DNA of 7,503 nucleotides from an uncultured Planctomycetaceae bacterium (GCA_903921605.1 CAIXQV010000328.1:1-7503); one strand, 5' to 3'. Shown: positions 1-7,016, counted from the stretch's first letter. The notes: generated by a model from the sequence alone, not told the origin. Made by a program: numbers and translations.

Positions 1-798
1 TCGTCCCTGTCCGCGACCTTCGCTCATGCGAGCTGCTGCGGCTTCAAGTTCGGCCTTGTCCAGTGCGCCGTCTTTGTTGGTATCGGTTTGCTCGAGACGT
101 TCACGCATAAACAGCGGGATCTCATCGCCGCTCAACTTGCCGTCCTTGTCGGCATCGGCACGTTCCATCATCTGAGCCAGAAACTCACGACCGCCAAAAC
201 CTCCCTGTCCACCGCCGAAACCAGCTCCCTGGCCGCCGGATCGTTCGCGAGCCATCGCGGTCATTTCTTCTTTATCAATCGCACCGTCTTCATTCTTGTC
301 AGCGCGAGTGAACATGGACTGCATACGCTCGGGAACTTCATCCTTTTCGAGCTTTCCGTTCTTGTTTGCATCCATGGCGATCAGGCGATTCATCATCTCT
401 TCGACTCCGCCGCCACCCTGACCACCGCCAAACCCGGGACCTCCCCCAAATCCCGGGCCGCCCCCCGGAGGCCCGCCAAATCCGCGTCCCATGCCTTCAA
501 AGTTGGGACGCATCTCGACCATATCAAGCTTGCCGTCGCTGTTCTTGTCGAGAGACTTCAGGGCAGTCGCAGCATTCTCGATCTCTTCGGCCGAAAGTTC
601 GCCGTTCTTATCGGCATCGATCGCTTCCAGCACTGGGTTTGGGAAGCGTGGGCGTCCGTCCTGACCTCCGTCACGCGGGCGTTCCTGACGCCCTTCCGGC
701 GGTGGACCGTCAGGACGATCACCTTTCGGCGGCTGAGCCATGGACAGGGCGGGAACGGTCAGTGTTAAGACGAAAGCTGCAAGCTTGATGGGCTTCAT
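1..798 (-). CDS. Secreted EF-hand calcium-binding protein, C-terminus cut by window edge
   Basis: The minus-strand frame is open from ATG at 798 to the left edge: 266 codons and no stop, so the C-terminus is missing. Residues 1-22 form a Sec-type signal peptide (MKPIKLAAF..., hydrophobic core, SMA-Q cleavage), which implies export. Six canonical EF-hand loops follow at about residues 61-72, 84-95, 143-154, 167-178, 215-226 and 239-250. Each has Asp at position 1, Asp/Asn at 3 and 5, Gly at 6 and Glu at 12 (for example DADKDGKLSGDE). They fall into three pairs, the usual folding unit, separated by Gly/Phe-rich linkers (about 102-131 and 187-203). A Pro/Arg/Asp-rich segment (23-55) follows the signal. 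Calcium binding outside the cytoplasm is a firm inference from the loops; the biological role is unknown. A GGAG sequence 7 nt upstream supports this start. It diverges from the small gene at 1091. Confidence 0.93.
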   Translation of the reverse strand, partial: MKPIKLAAFVLTLTVPALSMAQPPKGDRPDGPPPEGRQERPRDGGQDGRPRFPNPVLEAIDADKNGELSAEEIENAATALKSLDKNSDGKLDMVEMRPNFEGMGRGFGGPPGGGPGFGGGPGFGGGQGGGGVEEMMNRLIAMDANKNGKLEKDEVPERMQSMFTRADKNEDGAIDKEEMTAMARERSGGQGAGFGGGQGGFGGREFLAQMMERADADKDGKLSGDEIPLFMRERLEQTDTNKDGALDKAELEAAAARMSEGRGQGR

Positions 799-1090
799 CG
801 AGATTCTCCGTTTGTGCTGAAGACAGGATTTTTTGTTTTCGATCAATTACGGATTGAACCCGGATCCAGGCTTCTCAGACCGCACGATTTTGAGATTTTG
901 CGGAATCGTCCGTCTGTCGAAATGTTGCCCCGAACTGCTATCCTACGGACGCTGGCGGGAACAGGCGAGCGTTCTGCGGCGGTGACGACAGGTGCTTTGG
1001 CACTGACGATCCGACGGCGTCGTCCGGCAACTGGCAGATTCAATCGCTTCATCAGGAGGCGATCTTTCATCCATTCGCAGGGACTCCGCG
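799..1090. other. Divergent intergenic spacer
   Basis: This 292-bp stretch separates two divergently oriented genes and must hold the promoters of both. The only candidate I can point to is an extended -10 on the plus strand, TGCTATCCT at 936-944, without a good -35, so it is not called as a promoter. A perfect AGGAGG at 1054-1059 has no ATG, GTG or TTG at a useful distance. Short open frames on both strands have no recognisable protein features. Confidence 0.5.
806..809 (-). promoter_or_regulatory. Ribosome binding site of the EF-hand gene
   Basis: On the minus strand GGAG lies 7 nt before the ATG at 798 (context AACGGAGAATCTCGATG). It fixes the start and agrees with the signal peptide beginning right there. 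Confidence 0.6.
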
Positions 1091-1414
1091 ATGCCTCTTT
1101 TTGAAATCGAAACTGAAGCCCACATCATGATTGGTTGGGCCACCAGCCTTGAACAGGCTGAGCATATGGCTCAGAAGTACTACCCCGAAGAGAAAGTCTT
1201 GAGAATCACGAAGCGCCCTCGGGATATCTGGGTCATCTCCAAGCGTCTGCTGGGTCTTGAAGGCAAAACGCGTCCATGCGATGTCGCTCGCGATTGCCTG
1301 GCCCGTGCCTCCGGGGACAAGTTACACGCAATCCGGCTCTACATGCTGGATACCGGCTCCGATCTTTCGGAAGCTCAAAAAGCCATCGAAGCCAACATGT
1401 CCAGCGGGTGGTAA
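1091..1414 (+). CDS. Small protein of unknown function with an L7/L12 C-terminal-like helical hairpin
   Basis: This is a 107-aa protein that I do not recognise by name. It has no signal peptide or membrane segment, so it is probably cytoplasmic. Residues 3-16 (LFEIETEAHIMIGW) look like a beta strand, 18-30 a helix, and 35-51 a second strand region with basic residues (VLRITKRPRDIWVISK). Residues 75-100 (GDKLHAIRLYMLDTGS then DLSEAQKAIE) follow the pattern of the ribosomal protein L7/L12 C-terminal helix-turn-helix, where K-AIKLYRE-TG-GL-EAK-AVE is typical. That domain also occurs in small stand-alone bacterial proteins. Function is not inferable; binding to protein or ribosome partners is speculative. 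The ATG is preceded by a weak AGGGA 7 nt upstream, and no start codon of the usual kinds lies just upstream in frame. It is transcribed in the same direction as argS but separated by 224 bp and a long inverted repeat, so an operon is doubtful. Confidence 0.8.
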   Translation: MPLFEIETEAHIMIGWATSLEQAEHMAQKYYPEEKVLRITKRPRDIWVISKRLLGLEGKTRPCDVARDCLARASGDKLHAIRLYMLDTGSDLSEAQKAIEANMSSGW

Positions 1415-1464
1415 CAGTTCCCTTTGTCACTGATCGGGAAAACGGGAGCGATTGATTGTGCCTA

Positions 1465-1544
1465 TCACAACCCGAAGCGTGAGCGAGGGATCCTTACTAA
1501 CACACGCACGCCAGTTAATCCCTCGCTGACGATTTGGGTTGTGA
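1465..1544. repeat. Long imperfect inverted repeat (REP/MITE-like hairpin)
   Basis: Arms at 1465-1491 and 1518-1544 are 27 nt each and match as reverse complements at 24 positions; one mismatch (1474) would be a G-U wobble in RNA. The loop is 26 nt. The arm core reads ATCCCTCGCTGACG on the right side. A third, solo copy of the same core occurs at 7064-7086, so this belongs to a dispersed family rather than being a plain terminator. No T-run follows either arm. I recall similar CCCTCGC...GGGTT repeats from planctomycete intergenic regions but cannot check that here. It lies between the small gene and argS, where it could also act as an RNA hairpin. Confidence 0.85.
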
Positions 1545-1638
1545 AGATCCGTTTAATCAACATCCCATAGTTTTCAATTCCAAAACATTTCCTTGTCCTG
1601 CTGTTGTTCGCAACGCGCTGATCTGAAGCTCTGAATTC

Positions 1639-3597
1639 ATGAACCTGCTGACTCTCGTTCGAAGCCGATTTGTTGGTCCCCTCTCTGCACTCGTGACAGA
1701 CGTTGCTCCATTGCTGGACATGATTCGTCCGGCACAGGATGCAAAGTTCGGTGACTTCCAGGCCAACTTTGCGATGTCGCTGTCAAAGCAGCTTGGCAAG
1801 CCGCCGCGCGAAATCGCTGAAGCCGTGAAAAGCCAGCTTCAGATTGATGATCTCTGTGAGCCTCCTGAGGTGGCTGGCCCCGGGTTTATTAACCTGCGAT
1901 TGAAAGATACGTTCATCGCGGAGCAAGTCGCAAAGATCGCAGGCGACGATCGTCTCGGAGTTGAACCGGCGACAACGCCTCGCCATGTGATCGTGGATTT
2001 CTCATCGCCCAACGTCGCCAAGCCGATGCATGTCGGTCATCTGCGAAGCACCGTGATTGGCGATGCGATCTGTCGCACACTGAAATTTGCCGGACACAAG
2101 GTGACCAGTGATAACCATATCGGTGACTGGGGTACACAGTTCGGAATGATCATCTACGGGTATCGTCACTTCCGAAATCAGGCGGCCTTTGAAGCCGAAG
2201 CCGTCTCGGAGCTTGCTCGACTTTACAAACTTGTCAATCAATTGTCGGACTACCAGGCCACAGTCAGTAAGCTGCCGGCCACCGAGCAGGCTGTTGGTGA
2301 TGCTCGCAACCTGCTGGCTCACCAGGAGAAGGCTGCCGCGACTGATGAGAAAATCAAGAAGCAGTTGAACGGCCTGAAGAAGCAACTCACGGCTGCGGAA
2401 GAAGCATTCAAATCTGCGACAGAGACTGTCACCTCCGTGCAGCAAAATCCCAGCCTGCTGGCGATGTCGAATGCTCATGCCGAGATCGCTCGCAAAGCGC
2501 GGGAAGAGACGGCCAAGCTGCACGCGGGCGATGCTGAGAATAATTCTCTCTGGAACCAGTTCCTGCCCGCCTGTCTCGAAGCGTTAAATCGAATCTATGT
2601 GCGACTGGGGATCGAGTTTGATTTGACCCTGGGCGAAAGCTACTACAACCCGATGCTGGCCGGAGTTGTGCAGAGCCTCAAAGAAAAGCAGTTGGCTCGA
2701 CTAAGCGAAGGGGCAACCTGTGTTTTCGTCGAAGGCAATGCGGCTCCTTTCATCGTGCAGAAATCCGACGGAGCATTCACTTATGCAACAACCGATCTCG
2801 CCACAATTCAGTATCGCAGAGAAACACTGCACGCGAATGAATTACTGTATGTCGTCGACAAACGCCAGGCAGAACATTTTCAGCAGCTCTTCGCTACAAC
2901 TCTACTATGGGGCATCGCGGATCTGAAGCTGCTGCATGTGTCGTTCGGCACGGTCATGGGCAAAGATGGCAAGCCATATAAGACTCGTTCCGGAGATACG
3001 GTTGGTCTCGAAAGCCTGCTGGACGAAGCCATCACACGGGCTCGACGCATCGTCGACGAAAATGATGAGAGGCGGCGTGAAGGGGCAATCCTTTCCGGCG
3101 ACGAACGGGCTCAAGTGGCCGAGATCGTCGGGCTCGGTGGCATCAAGTATGCCGACCTGCACCATAACCGCGAAAGCGACTATGTGTTCGACTGGGACAA
3201 GATGCTGGCCACAACGGGCGACACGGCCGCTTACATGCAGTACGCGTACGCTCGTATCTGCGGCATCTTTCGTAAGCTGAATCTGGATCGCAACACTGTC
3301 GCTACCAGCGGTGCCGCCGTCTTGCTGACCTGTCCGGAAGAGCGTCGTCTGGTGATGCAACTGCTGATGTTCGGCAACGCGGTCGACAATATGTTGTCGG
3401 AGTATCGGCCTCATTTGCTGACGACCTGGCTTTACGAAACCGCGGATTCGTTCAGCAAGTTTTACGATCGATGTTCGGTTCAGGACGCCGAGTCCGAAGA
3501 ACTGCGCATCAGCCGTCTTGTTCTCTGCGACTTGATGGCTCGTGCGATACGAACAGGATTGTCGCTGCTGGGCATTCAGGTCGCCGAGGTGATGTAG
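1639..3597 (+). CDS. argS: Arginyl-tRNA synthetase (class Ia)
   Basis: Cytoplasmic enzyme that charges tRNA-Arg with arginine using ATP; 652 aa, longer than the roughly 550-600 aa of many bacterial ArgRS. The N-terminal Add-1 domain covers about residues 1-105 (KFGDFQANFAM at 36-46, AGPGFINLRL at 79-88). The catalytic Rossmann core has the HIGH motif as HVGH at 131-134 within SPNVAKPMHVGHLRST, then DNHIGDWGTQFG (158-169). The KMSKS position is the degenerate form usual for this enzyme, GKPYKTRSGDT (444-454). ArgRS of this type relies on the Lys before HIGH, here K128. The C-terminal DALR anticodon-binding domain starts near 530 (AYMQYAYARI) and ends with LSLLGIQVAEVM, typical of the family. 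An insert of about 85 residues (203-290), Ala/Lys/Glu-rich and probably coiled coil, interrupts the catalytic core after DWGTQFG. An in-frame TGA at 1624 makes 1639 the first usable ATG; no strong Shine-Dalgarno is visible. Confidence 0.97.
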   Translation: MNLLTLVRSRFVGPLSALVTDVAPLLDMIRPAQDAKFGDFQANFAMSLSKQLGKPPREIAEAVKSQLQIDDLCEPPEVAGPGFINLRLKDTFIAEQVAKIAGDDRLGVEPATTPRHVIVDFSSPNVAKPMHVGHLRSTVIGDAICRTLKFAGHKVTSDNHIGDWGTQFGMIIYGYRHFRNQAAFEAEAVSELARLYKLVNQLSDYQATVSKLPATEQAVGDARNLLAHQEKAAATDEKIKKQLNGLKKQLTAAEEAFKSATETVTSVQQNPSLLAMSNAHAEIARKAREETAKLHAGDAENNSLWNQFLPACLEALNRIYVRLGIEFDLTLGESYYNPMLAGVVQSLKEKQLARLSEGATCVFVEGNAAPFIVQKSDGAFTYATTDLATIQYRRETLHANELLYVVDKRQAEHFQQLFATTLLWGIADLKLLHVSFGTVMGKDGKPYKTRSGDTVGLESLLDEAITRARRIVDENDERRREGAILSGDERAQVAEIVGLGGIKYADLHHNRESDYVFDWDKMLATTGDTAAYMQYAYARICGIFRKLNLDRNTVATSGAAVLLTCPEERRLVMQLLMFGNAVDNMLSEYRPHLLTTWLYETADSFSKFYDRCSVQDAESEELRISRLVLCDLMARAIRTGLSLLGIQVAEVM

Positions 3598-3651
3598 TCT
3601 GTTTTTTGACGTGAAGCAGCCGGCAGATGGAATTGATCAACGGCAAAAGCG
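3598..3651. other. Convergent gap between argS and glycosyltransferase gene
   Basis: The two stop codons face each other across 54 bp. A T-run (3602-3607) follows the argS stop, but no GC-rich stem precedes it. A 6-bp inverted repeat (TTGACG 3606-3611, CGTCAA 3650-3655) has a 38-nt loop and is too weak to call a terminator. Confidence 0.4.
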
Positions 3652-5745
3652 TCAACGCATTTCCGGGTGCATCAGTCTTCTTCGGCGAGACATCAACTGT
3701 TGCGGCAAACACCACTCACCAAGCTTGTTGGTGAGCGCACCGTAGAAGTCTCGCGCGAAATCTCGCCCGGTCTTATGAGCCGCATAGACCTGCTGGCCGA
3801 GATCAACCAGACGCTGGCGATGTTCGGCCATCCGAATCAACGTCTCAGAACGAATCATGTGCGGACACAGGTCTCGATCAATCAGATCCTTTACGGCAGC
3901 GGCGATCTGCTGAGGATCATCGGCGACAACTCGCGTAAATCGCGGATCAAGCCACGAGTCACGTCCGCCAAGGCTTGCAGTGGTTACGACCGGCAAGCCG
4001 CAAAGGAGATACTCAACCATCGCATACATTGTGCCTTCGACGGCGGACAGGCATAGCCCAACCCGAGACTGGTTCAAAAGATCATTTACATCCTGCTCAT
4101 TCAGTACTTGCTTTGGGCCATCATAGGTGAAGGTTGCCTGAGGCAGAGCGGCCTTTATGCGCTGAAAGTGTTCGTCGGAATCTTCCGGAGTCACTGTACC
4201 GCCAATGATCAACAGTGACGGAATCTCCTTAGCAAGCTCATGACGTTTAAACGGGGCCATGCGAGCCGTATAGACGGCATCATAGATCTTGCTTGCATCA
4301 GGCTGGATCGAGAACAGCCGTTCATCCAGAAAAGCATTTTGATTAATGAAGTGCGCTGAGACGCCTCGAGCCACAAGTTCTCGACAGACTGAGACGTCAT
4401 TGACGCAGTGAAGAATCCGGTGACTGGGTCGCAATTGGCGAGCACGCTGGTCGAGCCACGCAATATCCTCGGCCGTCTGATGCCAGAGATACATCGCGAA
4501 TCGCGTGATCGGTTCATCCGGCATGAATTCTCCGGGATCCTCGTGGCCCATCGAGTGATAAACGATTGGCGGGTCTGTCGAGATCCAGCCACAAACGATG
4601 CCTCGCCGCTCAACTTTCGGCTCAGTGGCTGATGAAACCACAAATTCATCGCCGACAAATCGAGTGGCTCGCCGCAGCCCGACCGCTCTGGCCGTCGACC
4701 ACAGAGTGCTGACGTCGCCGATATGCTGCACTACACTCGGGGTTGGAAAGATCACACGAATGTTCTGCCGCTTCGCCCAATCTCCAATCACAACATCAAT
4801 CCCGGCCTGATAGTCGTGACGACACCGTTCAATCACGATCGGATCGGCCAGAAATTCCTCCGCTGCCGTTCGAGAAAAGATCAATGCCACGGCGCCGTAA
4901 ACCCACGTATCACGGAACTCATGCCATCCGCCTTTCTCTTCCGTATAGTCTGCACAGCAATACGGGGAGATGACAAAGCGATCATCGTCCGGCCAGCGGA
5001 TCTGTTCCAGATAATCACGGACCGGCAAATGAGTTGGCCACAATGCGTCATCCTGAATCATCATCAGTGCGTTGGCCGCCGGATACCTTCGCAGCAGCTC
5101 TGAGAGTGACAGGTAGAAATTTCTCCACGCCCCGGCCGCAGGATTGCGAATCGTTTTGGAGGCAGCAGAAAACTCTTCCGACACAGACACATCGCCATCA
5201 ATAAATAAATGCAGTTGATCCCAGCCGCAGGCCTGGAGACTCCTGAGACATCGTTCCAGTGTCGGCTGGCGACGCGGAGCTGTTGTGACACCCAAGGCCC
5301 ACGACTTCAGCGTTCCGCCCGAGTACTCCGGCATGGGCAACATCTGGAGCATCTGCTCGACGGTACCTCGCGGTTTCGTCTCGTCACTCGCGGGGCTCGT
5401 TGGAAGATCGTCTTCATCCGCAAAAACCAGCGGGAGACTGGCCTCGGCAAGATTACGCACTGTGGTCAGACGTTCGGTGATCTCAGAGTCTGCCGCGAGT
5501 TTCACATCGGTCAGGGCATTCTCACAGCGAGACCACAACAGAGAAGCGACGACAGGATTCAGGTCATCGCGTGTCGGCAGAAACGAACGGCAACAGGCTT
5601 CGCAGGTTTCCTGATTGACATCTGCAGCGGATGCATCGAGTCCACGGAGCAGTTCTCCGATGAATTTGCACTGTTGATTGTCGCCGTTCGCAACACGGTG
5701 TTCACAAGAGTCCGGGCAGCGATTGGTCATCAGGAAAATCCGCAA
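3652..5745 (-). CDS. Two-domain glycosyltransferase (GT-A-like plus GT4-type GT-B) with Cys-rich N-terminus
   Basis: A 697-codon protein with no signal peptide or membrane helix, so probably cytosolic. Residues 10-74 are Cys-rich (C10, C14, C26, C48, C51, C52, C74; CPDSC and CEACC), suggesting metal binding. Residues about 148-350 look like a GT-A nucleotide-sugar transferase: SWALGVTTAPRR at 148-159, FIDGD at 181-185, an acidic MMIQDD at 228-233 in the place of a DxD motif, VYGAVALIFS at 282-291, and PSVVQHIG at 336-343. Residues about 380-690 resemble a GT-B family 4 transferase: YTARMAPFKRHE (492-503), LLIIGG (511-516), and a clean EX7E motif E570-E578 in EGTMYAMVEYLLCGLPVV. It probably adds two sugars to a surface glycan or protein; donor and acceptor cannot be told. 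The longest frame starts with TTG at 5745 (stop 12 nt upstream). ATG at 5730 is a plausible alternative; neither has a clear RBS. No other glycan gene is adjacent. Confidence 0.87.
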   Translation of the reverse strand: MRIFLMTNRCPDSCEHRVANGDNQQCKFIGELLRGLDASAADVNQETCEACCRSFLPTRDDLNPVVASLLWSRCENALTDVKLAADSEITERLTTVRNLAEASLPLVFADEDDLPTSPASDETKPRGTVEQMLQMLPMPEYSGGTLKSWALGVTTAPRRQPTLERCLRSLQACGWDQLHLFIDGDVSVSEEFSAASKTIRNPAAGAWRNFYLSLSELLRRYPAANALMMIQDDALWPTHLPVRDYLEQIRWPDDDRFVISPYCCADYTEEKGGWHEFRDTWVYGAVALIFSRTAAEEFLADPIVIERCRHDYQAGIDVVIGDWAKRQNIRVIFPTPSVVQHIGDVSTLWSTARAVGLRRATRFVGDEFVVSSATEPKVERRGIVCGWISTDPPIVYHSMGHEDPGEFMPDEPITRFAMYLWHQTAEDIAWLDQRARQLRPSHRILHCVNDVSVCRELVARGVSAHFINQNAFLDERLFSIQPDASKIYDAVYTARMAPFKRHELAKEIPSLLIIGGTVTPEDSDEHFQRIKAALPQATFTYDGPKQVLNEQDVNDLLNQSRVGLCLSAVEGTMYAMVEYLLCGLPVVTTASLGGRDSWLDPRFTRVVADDPQQIAAAVKDLIDRDLCPHMIRSETLIRMAEHRQRLVDLGQQVYAAHKTGRDFARDFYGALTNKLGEWCLPQQLMSRRRRLMHPEMR

Positions 5746-5815
5746 ATGGCAGTATCAGGAAGCGTTGACGGTTTGAGTATCCGTCAGCGTACTTCAATCT
5801 GATTTCCACCGCCAG

Positions 5816-5868
5816 GCAGGCGGGAAGGCTTTGAATTCACGTGCGAACTCATCTTCGCTTCCGCCTGC
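5816..5868. repeat. Short imperfect inverted repeat in the divergent spacer
   Basis: GCAGGCGGGAAG (5816-5827) faces CTTCCGCCTGC (5858-5868): 11 paired positions with one bulged G and a 30-nt loop. It sits just upstream of the candidate promoter at 5869-5897 and may be an operator or chance; no protein can be assigned. Confidence 0.35.
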
Positions 5869-5897
5869 TTGTCGCGGCTGCCGGGGCTCCGTAGAAT
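5869..5897 (+). promoter_or_regulatory. Candidate sigma-70-type promoter of the isomerase-like gene
   Basis: TTGTCG (5869-5874) matches the -35 consensus at four of six positions, and TAGAAT (5892-5897) matches the -10 at five of six, with the ideal 17-nt spacer. Transcription would begin near 5904, giving a leader of about 40 nt before the GTG at 5946. Planctomycete promoters are poorly characterised, so this remains a prediction. Confidence 0.45.
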
Positions 5898-5935
5898 TAC
5901 GCTCCGACCTTTTTCTCCTTCCCCTGGCTTCTTAT

Positions 5936-5939
5936 GGAG
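5936..5939 (+). promoter_or_regulatory. Ribosome binding site that selects GTG 5946
   Basis: GGAG lies 6 nt before GTG at 5946. The in-frame ATG at 5934 overlaps this site and has no Shine-Dalgarno of its own (only a pyrimidine-rich run precedes it), so the RBS argues for the shorter protein. Confidence 0.6.
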
Positions 5940-5945
5940 CATCCC

Positions 5946-6794
5946 GTGTCTTTTCAGACTCGACGCAGTTTTCTTCAGACAACATCCCTGATCGCCGCCG
6001 GAGCTGCTTTTGGCACTCGAGTGGGCCTGGCCAGCACAACAGATTCCGCGTTGCCAAAGCTGGGCATTCAGCTTTACTCGCTGCGAGGCTACAAGCGTGA
6101 AGAAGCACTGCAGCACGCCAAAGACCTGGGATTTGAGCAGGTTGAGTTCTACAGCGGAATGCTGGCGATTAACTCGAGTGATGAAGAAATCGCAGCGACG
6201 AAGAAACAACTGGAGAGTCTTGGACTGACGATCTCGGGTCACGGAGTAAATCGGTTCACGAAAGACGCGGCTGAGAATCGTAAGACTTTTGAGTTCGCCA
6301 AAAAGATCGGTGCACCGTGTATCTCGGCCGATCCGGATCTGGACTCCTTTGATAGTCTCGACGAACTGGTCAAAGAATTCGATATTCGAGTGGCCATTCA
6401 CAATCACGGTCCAGGGCACCGTTACAACAAAGCGATTGATGTGCTGCGTGTAATCGAAAATCACGATGAGCGAATCGGAGCGTGTGCGGATCTGGGGCAT
6501 TATATCCGCTCCGGTCAGAATGCTCCGGAAGTCATTCGCCTGTTGAAGGGCCGACTGTACGGAATTCACCTCAAGGACTTCGCCGAAATGAAGGACAAGA
6601 CGAAGGGTGTGATTCTTGGCAAGGGGCACCTGAACGTCGAAGAAGTGATCACGGAACTGCAGCTGGCTGACTTCCCGGCGAACGGAGCGTTGTCTCTTGA
6701 ATACGAAGAGAACGAAAAGAATCCTCTGGCTGATATCCGCGAATGTTTTGCTGTTGCTAAAACCGCGATGAGCACCGTCAGCAAACGGAAGTAA
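5946..6794 (+). CDS. Tat-exported sugar phosphate isomerase/epimerase-like TIM-barrel protein
   Basis: A 282-aa protein from GTG 5946 (286 aa if ATG 5934 is used). Residues 5-11 (TRRSFLQ) are a twin-arginine motif followed by a hydrophobic Ala-rich stretch and a likely cleavage after VGLA near 29, so it is probably exported folded. The mature part is an AP-endonuclease-family-2/xylose-isomerase-like TIM barrel of ordinary length: KLGIQLYSLRGY (38-49), E67 in VEFYSG, SGHGVNRF (97-104), AIHNHGPGH (150-158), CADLGH (180-185), GIHLKD (206-211) and LSLEYE (249-254). The Asp, His and Glu residues in these motifs sit where the family's divalent-metal ligands lie (E67, D182, H208, E252 are my assignments). 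The substrate is unknown; planctomycetes carry many such exported paralogues, probably for carbohydrate turnover. A candidate promoter and a clear RBS lie upstream and a terminator-like hairpin downstream, so it looks monocistronic. Confidence 0.93.
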   Translation: MSFQTRRSFLQTTSLIAAGAAFGTRVGLASTTDSALPKLGIQLYSLRGYKREEALQHAKDLGFEQVEFYSGMLAINSSDEEIAATKKQLESLGLTISGHGVNRFTKDAAENRKTFEFAKKIGAPCISADPDLDSFDSLDELVKEFDIRVAIHNHGPGHRYNKAIDVLRVIENHDERIGACADLGHYIRSGQNAPEVIRLLKGRLYGIHLKDFAEMKDKTKGVILGKGHLNVEEVITELQLADFPANGALSLEYEENEKNPLADIRECFAVAKTAMSTVSKRK

Positions 6795-6821
6795 CCCGCG
6801 ATTTGATCTTTAGGTCTCCTC

Positions 6822-6857
6822 TGAGCCGCGACGACGTTAACCCGTTTTCGCGGCTCA
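6822..6857 (+). terminator. Rho-independent-type terminator hairpin
   Basis: TGAGCCGCGA (6822-6831) and TCGCGGCTCA (6848-6857) form a perfect 10-bp GC-rich stem with a 16-nt loop, followed by T-rich TTGTGTTTTG. It begins 27 nt after the stop of the isomerase-like gene. The T tract is interrupted, so efficiency may be modest. Confidence 0.7.
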
Positions 6858-6892
6858 TTGTGTTTTGCTGCCAGTGTGGCGACAGGCCGTAG

Positions 6893-6946
6893 CCAATCAT
6901 GTTTAACGGCAAGCCGCAGGCGACAGCCCTTTTCTGCCGTCATTGG
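6893..6946. repeat. Nested inverted repeat with a GCCGCAGGCGAC loop
   Basis: An outer pair CCAAT (6893-6897) / ATTGG (6942-6946) and an inner perfect pair ACGGCA (6906-6911) / TGCCGT (6935-6940) enclose a 23-nt loop containing GCCGCAGGCGAC. The 5' side has eight extra unpaired bases between the two stems (CATGTTTA). The segment TTTAACGGCAAGCCGCAGG resembles a dispersed intergenic repeat I associate with planctomycetes; that link is from memory. Confidence 0.5.
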
Positions 6947-7016
6947 ATTTATCTCCTGATGGCATGAACATTCTGAGCGGCATGGCTCTCGTGCGTTGTC
7001 AGCCTCGGCGACGTCG

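Noticed and set aside
449..495. Repeated CCCGGGTTTGG-like units as a CRISPR or tandem-repeat array
   Set aside because: They encode the in-frame Gly-Pro-Gly-Phe linker of the EF-hand protein and have no spacer structure.
88..768. 226-codon open frame on the plus strand
   Set aside because: It is antisense to the EF-hand gene. The minus-strand frame has a signal peptide, six EF-hand loops and an RBS, while this frame has no family features and exists because the repeated Asp/Gly/Lys codons leave few antisense stops.
1054..1059. Perfect AGGAGG upstream of the small gene
   Set aside because: It is 31 nt from the ATG at 1091, and only a non-standard ATT (1073) lies in frame downstream, so it cannot be tied to a start codon.
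2002..2523. 173-codon minus-strand frame inside argS
   Set aside because: Antisense shadow of a clearly conserved gene; composition is not protein-like and there is no RBS.
3602..3655. T-run and 6-bp inverted repeat as a bidirectional terminator between argS and the glycosyltransferase
   Set aside because: The stem is short, AT-containing and spans a 38-nt loop, and the T-run lies before rather than after a stable stem.
5209..5802. 197-codon plus-strand frame opposite the glycosyltransferase N-terminus
   Set aside because: The minus-strand frame has recognisable transferase motifs and a Cys module; the plus frame has none.
5784..6629. 281-codon minus-strand frame opposite the TIM-barrel gene
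   Set aside because: It is antisense to a gene with conserved motifs throughout, shows no domain of its own, and its 3' end would run into the glycosyltransferase upstream region.
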